Shown one piece after another: positions 36,006-48,429 of a DNA stretch of 64,000 nucleotides; the first letter of the stretch is position 1, and each line of letters begins with the position of its first letter. The stretch spans positions 32,689 to 96,688 of the forward strand of contig CAJVGD010000032.1 in assembly GCA_910890315.1 (NCBI GenBank), read 5' to 3'. This stretch comes from Serendipita indica DSM 11827 (lineage: Eukaryota > Basidiomycota > Agaricomycetes > Sebacinales > Serendipitaceae). Below the pieces are notes generated by a model. The model did not search any database and was not told the DNA's origin. It was given only the letters and a program-made list of their open reading frames with translations. The translations under genes were made by a program, and so were the position numbers.

Positions 36006-39000
36006 ATGTCCAGATCAAAGATTGAAGATCTAGGATTCCTGGAATTGGTACCAGGTATCGATCCCATCGTCGAGTAAGCGGTTGCCATTCTCCATCTCTT
36101 TGGCGCTAACCTCGCCGGGGTGCAGCATCGTCGCCATCCACGGTTTGGACGGTCACAGAGAAGAGACCTGGACGACAGATGGTGGGATCCTTTGGCTGCG
36201 TGACCTCTTGCCATCGGCTTTGCCCAACGCTCGCGTCCTTACGTATGGATATGATGCCGATACTCGTAGCCGAGAATGCGTATCGACGCAGACGATTCGC
36301 CAGCACGCGGATGGGTTCGCCAAGGCTTTAGCACGGAAGCGGACAGCAGACCCTCGAGTGAGTGAATATTCTCGGCTTAGTCGTGTCACCTGAACCATTA
36401 TTAGCGTCCCATCATCTTCGTCGCACACAATTTGGGGGGCATAATTGTCAAATGGGTTCGTTGTCTGCATTCCGATAGAATCTAATTCTAATAACCACGT
36501 AGGCACTCGTTATCTGCAATAATCAGAACCTGGCGTCAAAGGGTGACCTCCGAGACATCTTAGTATCGACTCATGGCGTCCTATTCTTTGGTACCCCGCA
36601 TTCCGGCATGGACAACACTCTCCTTGAAACTATCAACCGCTTGGCGTCTATGTACATGAAAACGACAGACGGCATCCTCAAGGATCTTCGGGAACATTCT
36701 TCGGAGCTAGTAACTGTACAGAGTCTTTACGTCGAAGCGAGTGAGAAGATAGCTAGCGTATTCTTCTGCGAGGAGTACAAAACTCCCGTAGATAGAAAGA
36801 GACAGAGACTGGTGAGTAAAAGGTGGTTGTGTGGTGAACTCGTAATAAACATTCCTTAGAATGTTCCTCATCATTCGGCGATCATCCCCGGTGACCGCAA
36901 TGCGCCGGCGGTGACACTCCACAGTGATCATGGAAATCTAGTCAGATTCCCGACGGTAGACAACGACAACTATCAAACAGTACTTCATTACCTCAGCGAG
37001 TATTTCGTCAGCGCTCGCCAGACAGTGCACGAAAAGTGGCTTACGGAGGATGGGTTGCGCCGTTCGTAACACATTTCACCAATCTGCTATGCTAACATGT
37101 AATCAGTCGTCGCGAAAGGAAAATCCATCTTGCCCAACACTGTGGACCCGCCTGGTAAGTTCGGTTGTGCACGCGCGCAAATCCGCTAAGAATTTCAAGT
37201 GGACATGTCTGTCTTATTCCAGCTACCAATGGTCGCATTTGCTCCATCTTCTGTGCACAATCCGTGCCTCAAAGGAACTCGTGCAGCTGTCCTCGACACA
37301 ATCTCCAAGTGGGCTAATGACGATTCCACCGAGAAGCCAATCTTTTGGCTCTGCGATATAGCCGGCTCTGGCAAATCGACCGTCGCTATGTCTACAGTGG
37401 AGACGTGGAAAAGGGAGGGAGTCCTAGGTGGTACATTCTTTTTCTCAATAGCAAGTAATGAGGGTTCAACTACCGAGAGGTTCTGTCCCACTCTCGCCAG
37501 GGAACTCGCCCAGCATATCCCGAAACTTAGGCCCCATATCGCCGAGGCCGTGAAGCAGAACCCTGCTCTCTTACGAAGTTCCTTCGATGAGCAGTTCCGG
37601 ATACTCATCACCGACTCACTTCGACATCGACAAGATCGAGTGATTCTCGTCGTTGACGCCATCGACGAATGCAAGTCTGGGCAACAAAGAAGAGAACTTG
37701 TAGAGACCCTTTCTACTGCTGTGCAGGAGAGCAATGGTCTCCGGATATTCATCACGAGCCGACCGGACCCTATCATCGAAAGGGTCTTAGAACCTCTTTC
37801 GATCAAAGCCAAGTTGACAGATCGCCTTCACGATCCTATATATCACGATAACATCGACGACATTGCGGTCTATGTACACCAGTCGCTAGAAGCGGTTCTG
37901 CCTTACGACAAGAGGCAGCGACTGGTTGAAAAAGCCAAAGGCTTGTTCATTTGGGCAAGTACGGCTTGTCGAATGCTCGCCGAGGAGACCGCCGTGATTG
38001 CTCCTGACGCTACATATGATCAGTTGATATCCATGGATCAGCGCGGAACTATAGACGATGTCTATGAACTCGTCTTCGATCGCATTGATGAAAAATCTAA
38101 AGCTGTCATCCATGAAATGCTCGCTATGCTGCTCGCCGCGTTCGAGCCGCTCACTACCGATTATTTGGAGGACATGATGAGGCACGCCAACGTGCGCGGA
38201 AGCGCCACGGCGCTAGTACGAAATCTCGGAAGCATACTCAAGGAGGATACAATCACACACTTGATTCAGTTTCGCCATCCCACCGTCGTCGAGTACCTTC
38301 GACGTTGCTGCATTGGCCCAACTGCCGACATGCGCAATAGGATCCATATCAACATATCCCGGGCACATGGTCAAGCTGCATCATGGTGTCTCCATCGTCT
38401 CAAATCGCGCAAGGAAGGCCTCAAGTTCAACATATGCCAAATCGACTCTTCGTTCTACCTAAATAGGCAGATTCCTGACCTCGAAGACCGGATGGCGAGA
38501 TTCGTTTCACAGATGCTTCGCTATGCCAGTTTGCACTGGCCGTTCCATGTATCGGCGATGGATGATGAGTCGGCAGACAAGCTGCGGAATGAGCTAGCAC
38601 ATATAGTCAAAAGTCCTTTTGCACTCTACTGGATGGAGGTACTGAGTGTGACAAGAGGAGTAATGCGAGCAGTATCTGGACTTCGAGCTGCTGCACAACG
38701 TCAGAGCGTGAGTGATTTATCTAAGCTGTTGCGGTGGTTAAAGCAAGAACTAGATTGAAAAGGAGACCAGGATTCGGATGAATGACATGAAACGATTCTT
38801 AATGGCATTTTCCGTGCCTATACAAGACAGCGCTCCCCATATATACATCTCATCACTCCCATTCAGTCCAAAGGGGTCAACATTACATGTTGAGGGCCTA
38901 AGGGAGCACATGAATACATTGAGAGTGACCAGGGGTCTTGACGAGACATATCCTGGGCTCCCCAGAATACTCCAAGGTCATCAAGACTCGGTCAGCGCTG

Positions 39001-40538
39001 TCGCATTCTCGCCAGATGGCTCGCGAATTGTCTCTGGCTCATATGACAAGACACTTCGATTGTGGGATGCAGAGACTGGCCAGCCGTTGGGAGAGCCTCT
39101 TAGAGGTCATCAAGACGCGGTCACCGCTGTCGCATTCTCTCCAGATGGCTCGCGAATTGTCTCTGGCTCAGGTGACAAGACAATTCGACTGTGGGATGCA
39201 GAGACTGGCCAGCCGTTGGGAGAGCCACTCCGAGGTCATCAAGACTCGGTCACCGCTATCGCATTCTCGCCAGATGGCTCGCGAATTGTCTCTGGCTCAG
39301 GTGACGAGACAATTCGACTGTGGAATGCAGAGACTAGCCAGCCGTTGGGAGAGCCACTCCGAGGTCATCAACACTGGGTCACCGCTGTCGCATTCTCGCC
39401 AGATGGCTCGCGAATTGTCTCTGGCTCACATGGCAAGCCACTTCGACTGTGGGATGCAGAGACTGGCCAGCCGTTGGGAGAGCCACTCCGAGGACATCAA
39501 GACTGGGTTGCCGCTGTCGCATTCTCGCCAGATGGCTCGCGAATTGTCTCTGGCTCAGGTGACAAGACAATTCGACTGTGGGATGCAGAGACTGGCCAGC
39601 CGTTGGGCGAGCCACTCCGAGATCATCAACACTTGGTCACCGCTGTCGCATTCTCGCCAGATGGCTCGCGAATTGTCTCTGGCTCAGGTGACAAGACACT
39701 TCGACTGTGGGATGCAGAGACTGGCCAGCCGTTGGGAGAGCCACTCCGAGGTCATCAAACCTGGGTCAAGGCTGTCGCATTCTCGCCAGATGGCTCGCGA
39801 ATTGTCTCTGGCTCAGGTGACAGGACACTTCGACTGTGGGATGCAGAGACTGGCCAGCCGTTGGGAGAGCCACTCCGAGGTCATCAAGACTGGGTCACCG
39901 CTGTCACATTCTCACCAGATGGCTCGCGAATTGTCTCTGGCTCAGGTGACAAGACACTTCGACTGTGGGATGCAGAGACTGGCCAGCCGTTGGGAGAGCC
40001 ACTCCGAGGTCATCAAGACTCGGTCACCGCTGTCGCATTCTCTCCAGATGGCTCGCGAATTGTCTCTGGCTCAGGTGACAAGACACTTCGACTGTGGGAT
40101 GCAGAGACTGGCCAGCCGTTGGGAGAGCCACTCCGAGGTCATCAAGGCTTGGTCACCGCTGTCGCATTCTCGCCAGATGGCTCGCGAATTGTCTCTGGCT
40201 CAGCTGACAAGACAATTCGACTGTGGGATGCAGAGACTGGCCAGCAGTTGGGAGAGCCACTCCGAGGTCATCAAGGCAGGGTCAGGGCTGTCGCATTCTC
40301 TCCAGATGGCCCGCGAATTGTCTCTGGCTCACGTGACAAGACAATTCGACTGTGGGATGCAGAGACTGGCCAGCCGTTGGGAGAGCCACTCCGAGGTCAT
40401 CAACACTCGGTCGCCGCTGTCGCATTCTCGCCAGATGGCTCGCGAATTGTCTCTGGCTCAGGTGACTGCATAATTCTACTGTGGGATGCAGAGACTGGCC
40501 AGCCGTTGGGAGAGCCACTCCGAGGTAATCCAGCCTGA
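36006..40538 (+). CDS. NLR2: alpha/beta-hydrolase, NACHT, WD40 array; C-terminus lost
   Basis: Exons are 36,006-36,073, 36,126-36,357, 36,405-36,455, 36,503-36,811, 36,860-37,061, 37,107-37,154, 37,200-38,707 and 38,754-40,538. The N-terminal 300 residues form an alpha/beta-hydrolase domain (IVAIHGLDGHREETW, GVLFFGTPHSGM) of the PGAP1/DUF676-like type often found in fungal STAND proteins. The nucleophile elbow reads AHNLGG instead of AHSLGG. NACHT carries GSGKST, VVDAIDE and ITSRPDP. Twelve complete WD40 units follow. A 1-nt loss near 40,535, where NLR1 has GCCCCGATC, creates TGA at 40,536-40,538. The final blade and the C-terminal exon (40,691-40,974) are therefore not translated in frame, though their sequence is preserved. 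Confidence 0.85.
38970..40517 (+). repeat. WD40 unit array of NLR2 (12 x 129 bp)
   Basis: The array measures exactly 1,548 bp. Units differ mainly at residues 6-9 (DSVS, DAVT, HWVT, DWVA, HLVT, TWVK, GLVT, GRVR, HSVA) and at residues 25-29. Unit 4 has HGKPL and unit 12 has GDCIILL, which are the most unusual variants. Confidence 0.95.
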
Positions 40539-40979
40539 TCAGCACTGGTAGCTTCTCGCCAGATCGTATGCGAGTTGGCTCTGGTTCAAATGACAACACA
40601 ATCCAAATCCGGAGGGTGCACAATTGTGAGTATATCTCTTTGCCTTGTAGAGTCACAACGTGACAGCCACTTACTGTATATTGAATACAGCTAATCTCGG
40701 CGCTACAAATACTCACTCTGTATCTTCGGACCATGGCAAATCTGCCTCTGCAATCTTTGTACCTGGGGTCGGTGAATGTTCTCTGCTGCCCGACGGCTGG
40801 GTACAGTCTTCTGGTCGACTCGTTTTCTGGGTACCATCTCCTAATCGTCATGGAATCCAAAATCCAGACCTCCTTCTGACTATGCCGACATCGAGTCACC
40901 TACGTGCGACCCACCTCGATTTTACTCATTTTCAATGCGGGACATCTTGGACAAAAGTAAGAGCAAATTCGTAGTAAAT

Positions 40980-43574
40980 ATGTAATTATATCGTTCTAGA
41001 ATATGAAACAAGTGCTACCGTTCACCAGGACTTTAAACTCTGATTGACCTTGCCGCTCCTGCGAGCCGCCTAAGAATGCCGCGAGAACAAGCGCGTATAC
41101 CTGCTCCGCGTATGTACCAGACTCTCCAGGTCCTCTGATTAGACCGAAAAGCGCGGACGTGTCCTTGCCGTGTTCGCTCCTCCCTCATCTAGCCTCCCAT
41201 AAAAGGGCGACTCGTACTCTCTACTCTTGTTACGCCTCCCATCTCCCACACGTTGAATTCATTTTCTTTGATAGTAAAGTTTGCCTGTTCACGTGCTTTC
41301 CAACCCTGCACTTGGTTCGCTCCTGGTCCCAACTGCACCTTCTGAGGTATACCGGGAGTAGGAACGGCAAAAGGGACGTGGATTTCCCGCTCGGAACCAA
41401 ATTCGCCATCTCCGCATCAATCCGAAACAACGAGCGCGGTCCCAGGCAAGGACTAGATCCAAACGACGTGTGCGAGTCATTCGCTGGCCCAAACAATCGA
41501 CTCGGAAATCGTCTGGGCATGAAATGCGAGGTTGAACCGACGTAGGTGTTTGCCTTGGTCGGCGAGGTCGATGCGAAATTGCAAACGAGAACCAGAATTG
41601 ACAATGGATTTGAGTCGACCACTGGCCTAAACGGGGCATAAATAGAACACCGATGACAAGACAAGACGCACTGCTGAGCATGCTGCCATGTCCTCGCTCG
41701 AAGGTCTCCTAGGATTCAAGTGACAAGCTCTGACAGAAGAATTGCTGGCTTATCTTCCGTTGCGAGTCGTTACTTTGTCAGTCGCACTTTGGAAGGCGAC
41801 GACGTTGGGTCGACTTTGTTTACACCCCGGCGCCGCACTTGGCCGATGCTAACACACGTTCCCCCTCGGGTTGTGTGATCAAAATAGGACATTTCATGCA
41901 TATATTGGCTGAAAACGACACCAAACCTTCGTGCTTTCACTTGTGCGACCACCCGCATGGCGCCGGAGGTACAATTCTAAGGACATCGTGTTCATTTACA
42001 TACATTCACAGCGTTCTATAGCATGTCTCTCGGTCCTAACTCGTCGTCAGAATGCCCTTCCACTTCCTTAAACGACCAATACCAAGTCGGCATGGCATGT
42101 CCAAAGTCTCGTAGAGCATTGGGCACCGTCAACGAGTGCCAATGTGCTCCCTTATGGATATCAATTTGACAGATGGGATCGATGTTCTTCTTTGTGTGCC
42201 GGTTTACGTTCTTCCGGCCGCTCGCAGAGATTGATGGACGCTAGGATGGCCATTTACAAGGCACAAGAGGGAAGTGTCTCCTACTTGATTGTTGGTGCAC
42301 TCCATATGAATATTGACCGTGGCCAAATCAGCCAGTCGAAGGCGTCGAGTCCAACGTCGAAAGTATCGAGGCTGGGTCGAAATACAACTTTGATCTCCAC
42401 GACACTTGACCGAGTCGACAGACAAACGGGCCAATACCAAATACCATTCTATCAATCCATTGTCACGCAGTTAATTCACAACGTCACTACTCTTCTGTCC
42501 CTCACTTCTGAGCCGCATTCGATTTTATTCAGAAACACACGAGCGCCATGATCGTCATCAGAATGGTCAATACCTGACTCTTACATCTATTCGACGCCTA
42601 TGTCTGAATGCCCCGCGCATGGTCAGTCATCCCGCAGACGTCTCCGTGTCGCCTCCGAAGGTCACGTTCGACGAGCTGGATATCCCGAAATACGAGTAAA
42701 GAAAAGTGGTGTGCTCGTTTTCTTACCTTCTGGGTTGGCGACTGACTCACGAGTGCAGCTTAGTGTTCTCGAACGGCCAATTATTCAAGAGCGAACGTTG
42801 GGACGACGACAGATAGGCAAGTAGCTGTGATGTAACACGGACCCAGCAGTTCCAGCCCAACGGTGCGGTTGCGTGCGCCTCAACCGTACTCTCATCGTCG
42901 GCTTTCCATCAACTCATCTTGCTCTCCCCCTGACTGTAACGAATTCCTAGCAGGTCATGCTAAATACATCTTACTTTTTGAAACCTACCCAGTCCTGCCA
43001 GGAGAAAGGGAGTGTCATTGGTAGGGCCTCACGTTCTTCACCCTTGAACCGCGCATGGCCTATTTGGGTCGAGATACAGGCTCCGACTAGGTCCCTATCA
43101 GAAGATGGTCATGGTAAGCGACCAGAGCCAGTATCTACTGATGACCACTCTCAATTTCGCGTCATGTACGACACAGTTCCTCGTCTCGGGTCATCAATGT
43201 GATACTCCTCGCACCGAGAGTGTCTAAGCAGCTACATATCTGATGGCGCTCCCTCGTATGCAGACTGATGGCTGAGAGTAGGGGAAGTGGCAACGAATGA
43301 AAGTTTATTGTACGCCTATTCGACGATTTTCATCAGGTTTTCTGATTTTGACTGGCCTAACAGCAACGAACATCCATCGCTCCAGTCTCTGCACCAACCT
43401 GGTCCTGACCTTTACCGGCATAACCCAAGTCGGACCCCACTCGTGCGATATACAACATCTGTCACGTTTATACGACTCTTTGATACAACCGGTACCCTGT
43501 ACTAGGACTGCTCACGAACGATCAGCCGAGGAACAACCTTTGCAAGTGCCCATACCGACACACCACCACGATCA
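40980..43574 (+). repeat. NLR flank block, copy 2
   Basis: Equivalent to 33,640-36,005 at an offset of about 7,570 bp in its second half; it carries a somewhat longer middle part (41,400-41,850) than copy 1. No intact gene was recognised. The two conserved short open stretches recur at 42,957-43,202 and 43,287-43,505. Confidence 0.8.
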
Positions 43575-46500
43575 ATGTCCAGATCAAAGATTGAAGATCT
43601 AGGATTCCTGGAATTGGTACCAGGTATCGATCCCATTGTCGAGTAAGCGATTGTCACTCTCCATCTCTTTGGCGCTAACCTCGCCGGGGTGCAGCATCGT
43701 CGCCATCCACGGTTTGGACGGTCACAGAGAAGAGACCTGGACGACAGATGGTGGGATCCTTTGGCTGCGTGACCTCTTGCCATCGGCTTTGCCCAACGCT
43801 CGCGTCCTTACGTATGGATATGATGCCGATACTCGTAGCCGAGAATGCGTATCGACGCAGACGATTCGCCAGCACGCGGATGGGTTCGCCAAGGCTTTAG
43901 CACGGAAGCGGACAGCAGACCCTCGAGTGGGTGAATTATTCTCGGCTTAGTCGTGTCACCTGAACCATTATTAGCGTCCCATCATCTTCGTCGCACACAA
44001 TTTGGGAGGCATAATTGTCAAATGGGTTCGTTGTCTGCATTCCGATAGAATCTAATTCTAATAACCGCGTAGGCACTCGTCATCTGCCATAATCAGAACC
44101 TGGCGTCAAAGGGTGACCTCCGAGACATCTTAGTATCGACTCATGGCGTCCTATTCTTTGGTACTCCGCATTCCGGCATGGACAACACTCTCCTTGAAAC
44201 CATCAACCGCTTGGCGTCTATGTACATGAAAACGACAGACGGCATCCTCAAGGATCTTCGGGAACATTCTTCGGAGCTAGCAACTATACAGAGTCTTTAC
44301 GTCGAAGCGAGTGAGAAGATAGCTAGCGTATTCTTCTGCGAGGAGTACAAAACTCCCGTAGATAGAAAGAGACAGAGACTGGTGAGTAAAAGGTGGTCGT
44401 GTGGTGAACTCGTAATAAACATTCCTTAGAATGTTCCTCATCATTCGGCGATCATCCCCGGTGACCGCAATGCGCCGGCGGTGACACTCCACAGTGATCA
44501 TGGAAATCTAGTCAGGTTCCCGACTGTAGACAACGACAACTATCAAACAGTGCTTCATTACCTCAGCGAGTATTTCGTCAGCGCTCGCCAGACAGTGCAC
44601 GAAAAGTGGCTTACGGAGGATGGGTTACGCCGTTCGTAACACATTTCACCAATCTGCTATGCTAACATGTAATCAGTCGTCGCGAAAGGAAAATCCATCT
44701 TGCCCAACACTGTGGACCCGCCTGGTAAGTTCGGTTGTGCACGCGCGCAAATCCGCTAAGAATTTCAAGTGGACATGTCTGTCTTATTCCAGCTACCAAT
44801 GGTCGCATTTGCTCCATCTTCTGTGCACAATCCGTGCCTCAAAGGAACTCGTGCAGCTGTCCTCGACACAATCTCCAAGTGGGCTAATGACGATTCCACC
44901 GAGAAGCCAATCTTTTGGCTCTGCGATATAGCCGGCTCTGGCAAGTCGACAGTCGCCATGTCTGCAGTAGAAGCATGGAGGAAGCAGGGAATCTTGGGTG
45001 GCGCATTCTTCTTCTCCATGGCAAGTAACGAAGGCTCTAATACCGACAAGTTCTGCTCTACCGTTGCTAGGGAACTCGTTCAACATATCCACGAGCTTGG
45101 GCCACCAATTGCAGAGGTCGTGAAGCGGAATCCTGCTCTCCTGCGAAGTTCCTTTGACGAGCAATTCCGGATCCTCATCACCGGGCCCCTTCAGCAACGG
45201 AAACGGCACACAATTATTGTAATCGACGCCATAGATGAATGCAAGTCTGGACGACAGAGGAAAGAACTTGTAGAGACACTCTCTGCCGCCGCTCAGGAGA
45301 GCAACAATCTACGAATATTCATTACAAGTCGACCAGACCCTGTCATCGAAAAGGTTCTACAACCTCTTTCGATCAAGGCCAAGTTGACAGATCGCCTCCA
45401 TGATACTAGCCATCGCGATAATGTCGAAGATATTGGGATCTATGTTCATCAATCGCTTGGTGGGATCCTGTCCTCTGATAAGAGGCAGAGACTGGCCAAC
45501 AAGGCCAGCGGGCTGTTCATTTGGGCGAGCACTGCATGCCGGATGCTCAATGATGAATCATTGGCAATCGATCCCGGGATCATATATGACCGACTGATCT
45601 CTATTGATCAGCCGGGAGCCATCGACGACGTATACGACCTCGTCCTCGAGCGCATTGAGCAAGTATCGAAGCCAGCCATCATTGAAATGCTCGGCATGCT
45701 GCTGGCCGCGTTCGAACCACTCACCATCGGTGACCTGGAGGATCTCATTAAACATGCCAAAGGACAAGGGAGCGCCAAAGCGCTGGTACAGATTCTAGGT
45801 ACCGTAATCAAGGAGGACCCAATCACACATTCAATACAATTTCGTCATCCCACCTTCGTCGAATACCTTCGGCGATGCTGCATTATCCCAGCCACTTATA
45901 TGAGCAGCAGTAGGATCCATATTAACATCTCCCATGCGCATAGTCAAGCCGCATCATGGTGTCTCCATCGTCTCAAATCGAGCAAGGAAGGACTTAAGTT
46001 CAACATATGCCAAATCGAGTCGTCCTTCTATCTGAATAGGCAGATTCCAGACCTGGAAGCTCGGGTGAAGAAATACATATCACGGAGGCTTCGCTATGCC
46101 AGCTTGCACTGGCCATTCCATGTGTCAGCAATGGATGATGGCTCAGGACACGAGCTGCAGAGCGAACTGGCACATATAGTCAAAAGTCCTTTTGCACTCT
46201 ATTGGATGGAGATACTGAGTGTGACAGGAGGAGTGATGCGAGCAGTATCTGGACTTCGAGCTGCTGCACAACGTCAGAGTGTGAGTGATTTGTCTAAGCT
46301 ATTCTGTTGACTAAAGACAGACTAGATTGAGAAGGAGACCAGGCATCGGATGAATGACATCAGGCGGTTTTTGATGGCATTTTCTGTGCCTATCCAGGAC
46401 AGCGCTCCCCATATATACATCTCATCACTCCCATTCAGTCCGAGAGGGTCAAAATTACATATTGAGGGTCTAGAAGAGCATATTCATGCATTGAAAGTAA

Positions 46501-48427
46501 CCAGGGGTCTTGACGAGACGTATCCTGGGCTCCCCAGAATACTCCAAGGTCATCAAGACTCGGTCAGGGCTGTCGCATTCTCGCCAGATGGCTCGCGAAT
46601 TGTCTCTGGCTCAGGTGACAAGACACTTCGACTGTGGGATGCAGAGACTGGCCAGCCGTTGGGAGAGCCACTCCGAGGTCATCAAGACTCGGTCTGGGCT
46701 GTCGCATTCTCGCCAGATGGCTCGCGAATTGTCTCTGGCTCACGTGACAAGACACTTCGACTGTGGGATGCAGAGACTGGCCAGCCGTTGGGAGAGCCAC
46801 TCCGAGGTCATCAAGACTGGGTCAGGGCTGTCGCCTTCTCGCCAGATGGCTCGCGAATTATCTCTGGCTCAGATGACAAGACACTTCGACTGTGGGATGC
46901 AGAGACTGGCCAGCCGTTGGGAGAGCCACTCCGAGGTCATCAAGACTCGGTCTGGGATGTCGCATTCTCGTCAGATGGCTCGCGAATTGTCTCTGGCTCA
47001 GGTGACAAGACAATTCGACTGTGGGATGCAGAGACTGGCCAGCCGTTAGGAGAGCCACTCCGAGGTCATCAACACTGGGTCACCGCTGTCGCATTCTCGC
47101 CAGATGGCTCGCGAATTGTCTCTGGCTCAGATGACTGGACAATTCGACTGTGGGATGCAGAGACTGGCCAGCCGTTGGGAGAGCCACTCCGAGGTCATCA
47201 ACACTCGGTCACCGCTGTCGCATTCTCGCCAGATGGCTCGCGAATTGTCTCTGGCTCAGATGACAAGACAATTCGACTGTGGGATGCAGAGACTGGCCAG
47301 CCGTTGGGAGAGCCACTCCGAGGTCATCAACTCTCGGTCAGGGCTGTCGCATTCTCGCCAGATGGCTCGCGAATTGTCTCTGGCTCACGTGACAAGACAA
47401 TTCGACTGTGGGATGCAGAGACTGGCCAGCCGTTGGGAGAGCCACTCCGAGGTCATCAAGACTCGGTCTGGGATGTCGCATTCTCGCCAGATGGCTCGCG
47501 AATTGTCTCTGGCTCACGTGACAAGACACTTCGACTGTGGGATGCAGAGACTGGCCAGCCGTTGGGAGAGCCACTCCGAGGTCATCAACTCTCGGTCAGG
47601 GCTGTCGCATTCTCGCCAGATGGCTCGCGAATTGTCTCTGGCTCAGGTGACATGACAATTCGACTGTGGGATGCAGAGACTGGCCAGCCGTTGGGAGAGC
47701 CACTCCGAGGTCATCAAGACTCGGTCTGGGCTGTCGCATTCTCGCCAGATGGCTCGCGAATTGTCTCTGGCTCACGTGACAAGACAATTCGACTGTGGGA
47801 TGCAGAGACTGGCCAGCCGTTGGGAGAGCCACTCCGAGGTCATCAAGACTCGGTCAGGGCTGTCGCATTCTCGCCAGATGGCTCGCGAATTGTCTCTGGC
47901 TCAGGTGACAAGACAATTCGACTGTGGGATGCAGAGACTGGCCAGCCGTTAGGAGAGCCACTCCGAGATAACTCAGCCCAGATCAGCACTGGTAGGTTCT
48001 CGCCAGATGGTACGCGAGTTGTCTCTGGTTCAAATGACAACACAATCCAAATCCGGAGGGTGCACAATTGTGAGTATATTTCTTTGCCTTGTAGAGTCAC
48101 AACGTGACAGCCACTGATTGTATATTAAACACAGCTAATCTCGACGCTACAAATACTCACTCTACCTCTTTGGGCCATGGCAATTCTACTGTAGTCAAAT
48201 CCACAATCCTTGTACCTGGGGTCGGTGAATGTTCCCTGCTGCCCGACGGCTGGGTACAGTCTTCTGGTCAATTCATTTTCTGGGTGCCCCCTCCCAATCG
48301 TCATGGAATCCAGAATCCAGATCTCCTTCTGACTATGCCGACATCGAGTCACCTACGTGCGACCCACCTCGATTTCACTCATTTTCAATGCGGGACATCT
48401 TGGACAAAAGTACGAACAAATTCGTAG
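43575..48427 (+). CDS. NLR3: alpha/beta-hydrolase, NACHT, WD40 array (intact)
   Basis: Nine exons, 43,575-43,642, 43,695-43,926, 43,975-44,025, 44,073-44,381, 44,430-44,631, 44,677-44,724, 44,770-46,280, 46,326-48,069 and 48,135-48,427, join without a stop to 1,485 aa. Two introns use GTTCGT donors. Residues 1-300 are the alpha/beta-hydrolase domain with AHNLGG at the nucleophile elbow. Walker A is at about 359-364, and Walker B (VIDAIDE) and ITSRPDP follow. WD40 starts near residue 880 with eleven near-identical units and a diverged twelfth blade (STGRFSPDGTRVVSG). The C-terminus (FIFWVPPP... TSWTKVRTNS) matches NLR1. Expected role: NACHT-driven oligomerisation after WD40 ligand sensing, in self/non-self or pathogen response. 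It is the only complete NLR in the window. Confidence 0.9.
46542..47960 (+). repeat. WD40 unit array of NLR3 (11 x 129 bp)
   Basis: Exactly 1,419 bp of 129-bp units, followed by one diverged blade. Residues 6-9 vary among DSVR, DSVW, DWVR, HWVT, HSVT and LSVR, and residue 25 among G, R and D. Two blocks (LSVR and DSVW types) alternate, which suggests higher-order duplication of two units. Confidence 0.95.
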
Positions 48428-48429
48428 TA

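Noticed and set aside
39379-39615. Repeated 78-codon minus-strand open stretches in the WD40 arrays
   Set aside because: They recur once per two units as antisense shadows of the repeat and have no independent support.
38938-40473. 511-codon open frame overlapping the NLR2 WD40 array
   Set aside because: It is the +1 frame of the 129-bp repeat. The peptide is a repeat of the same unit with no domain, and the true frame matches WD40.
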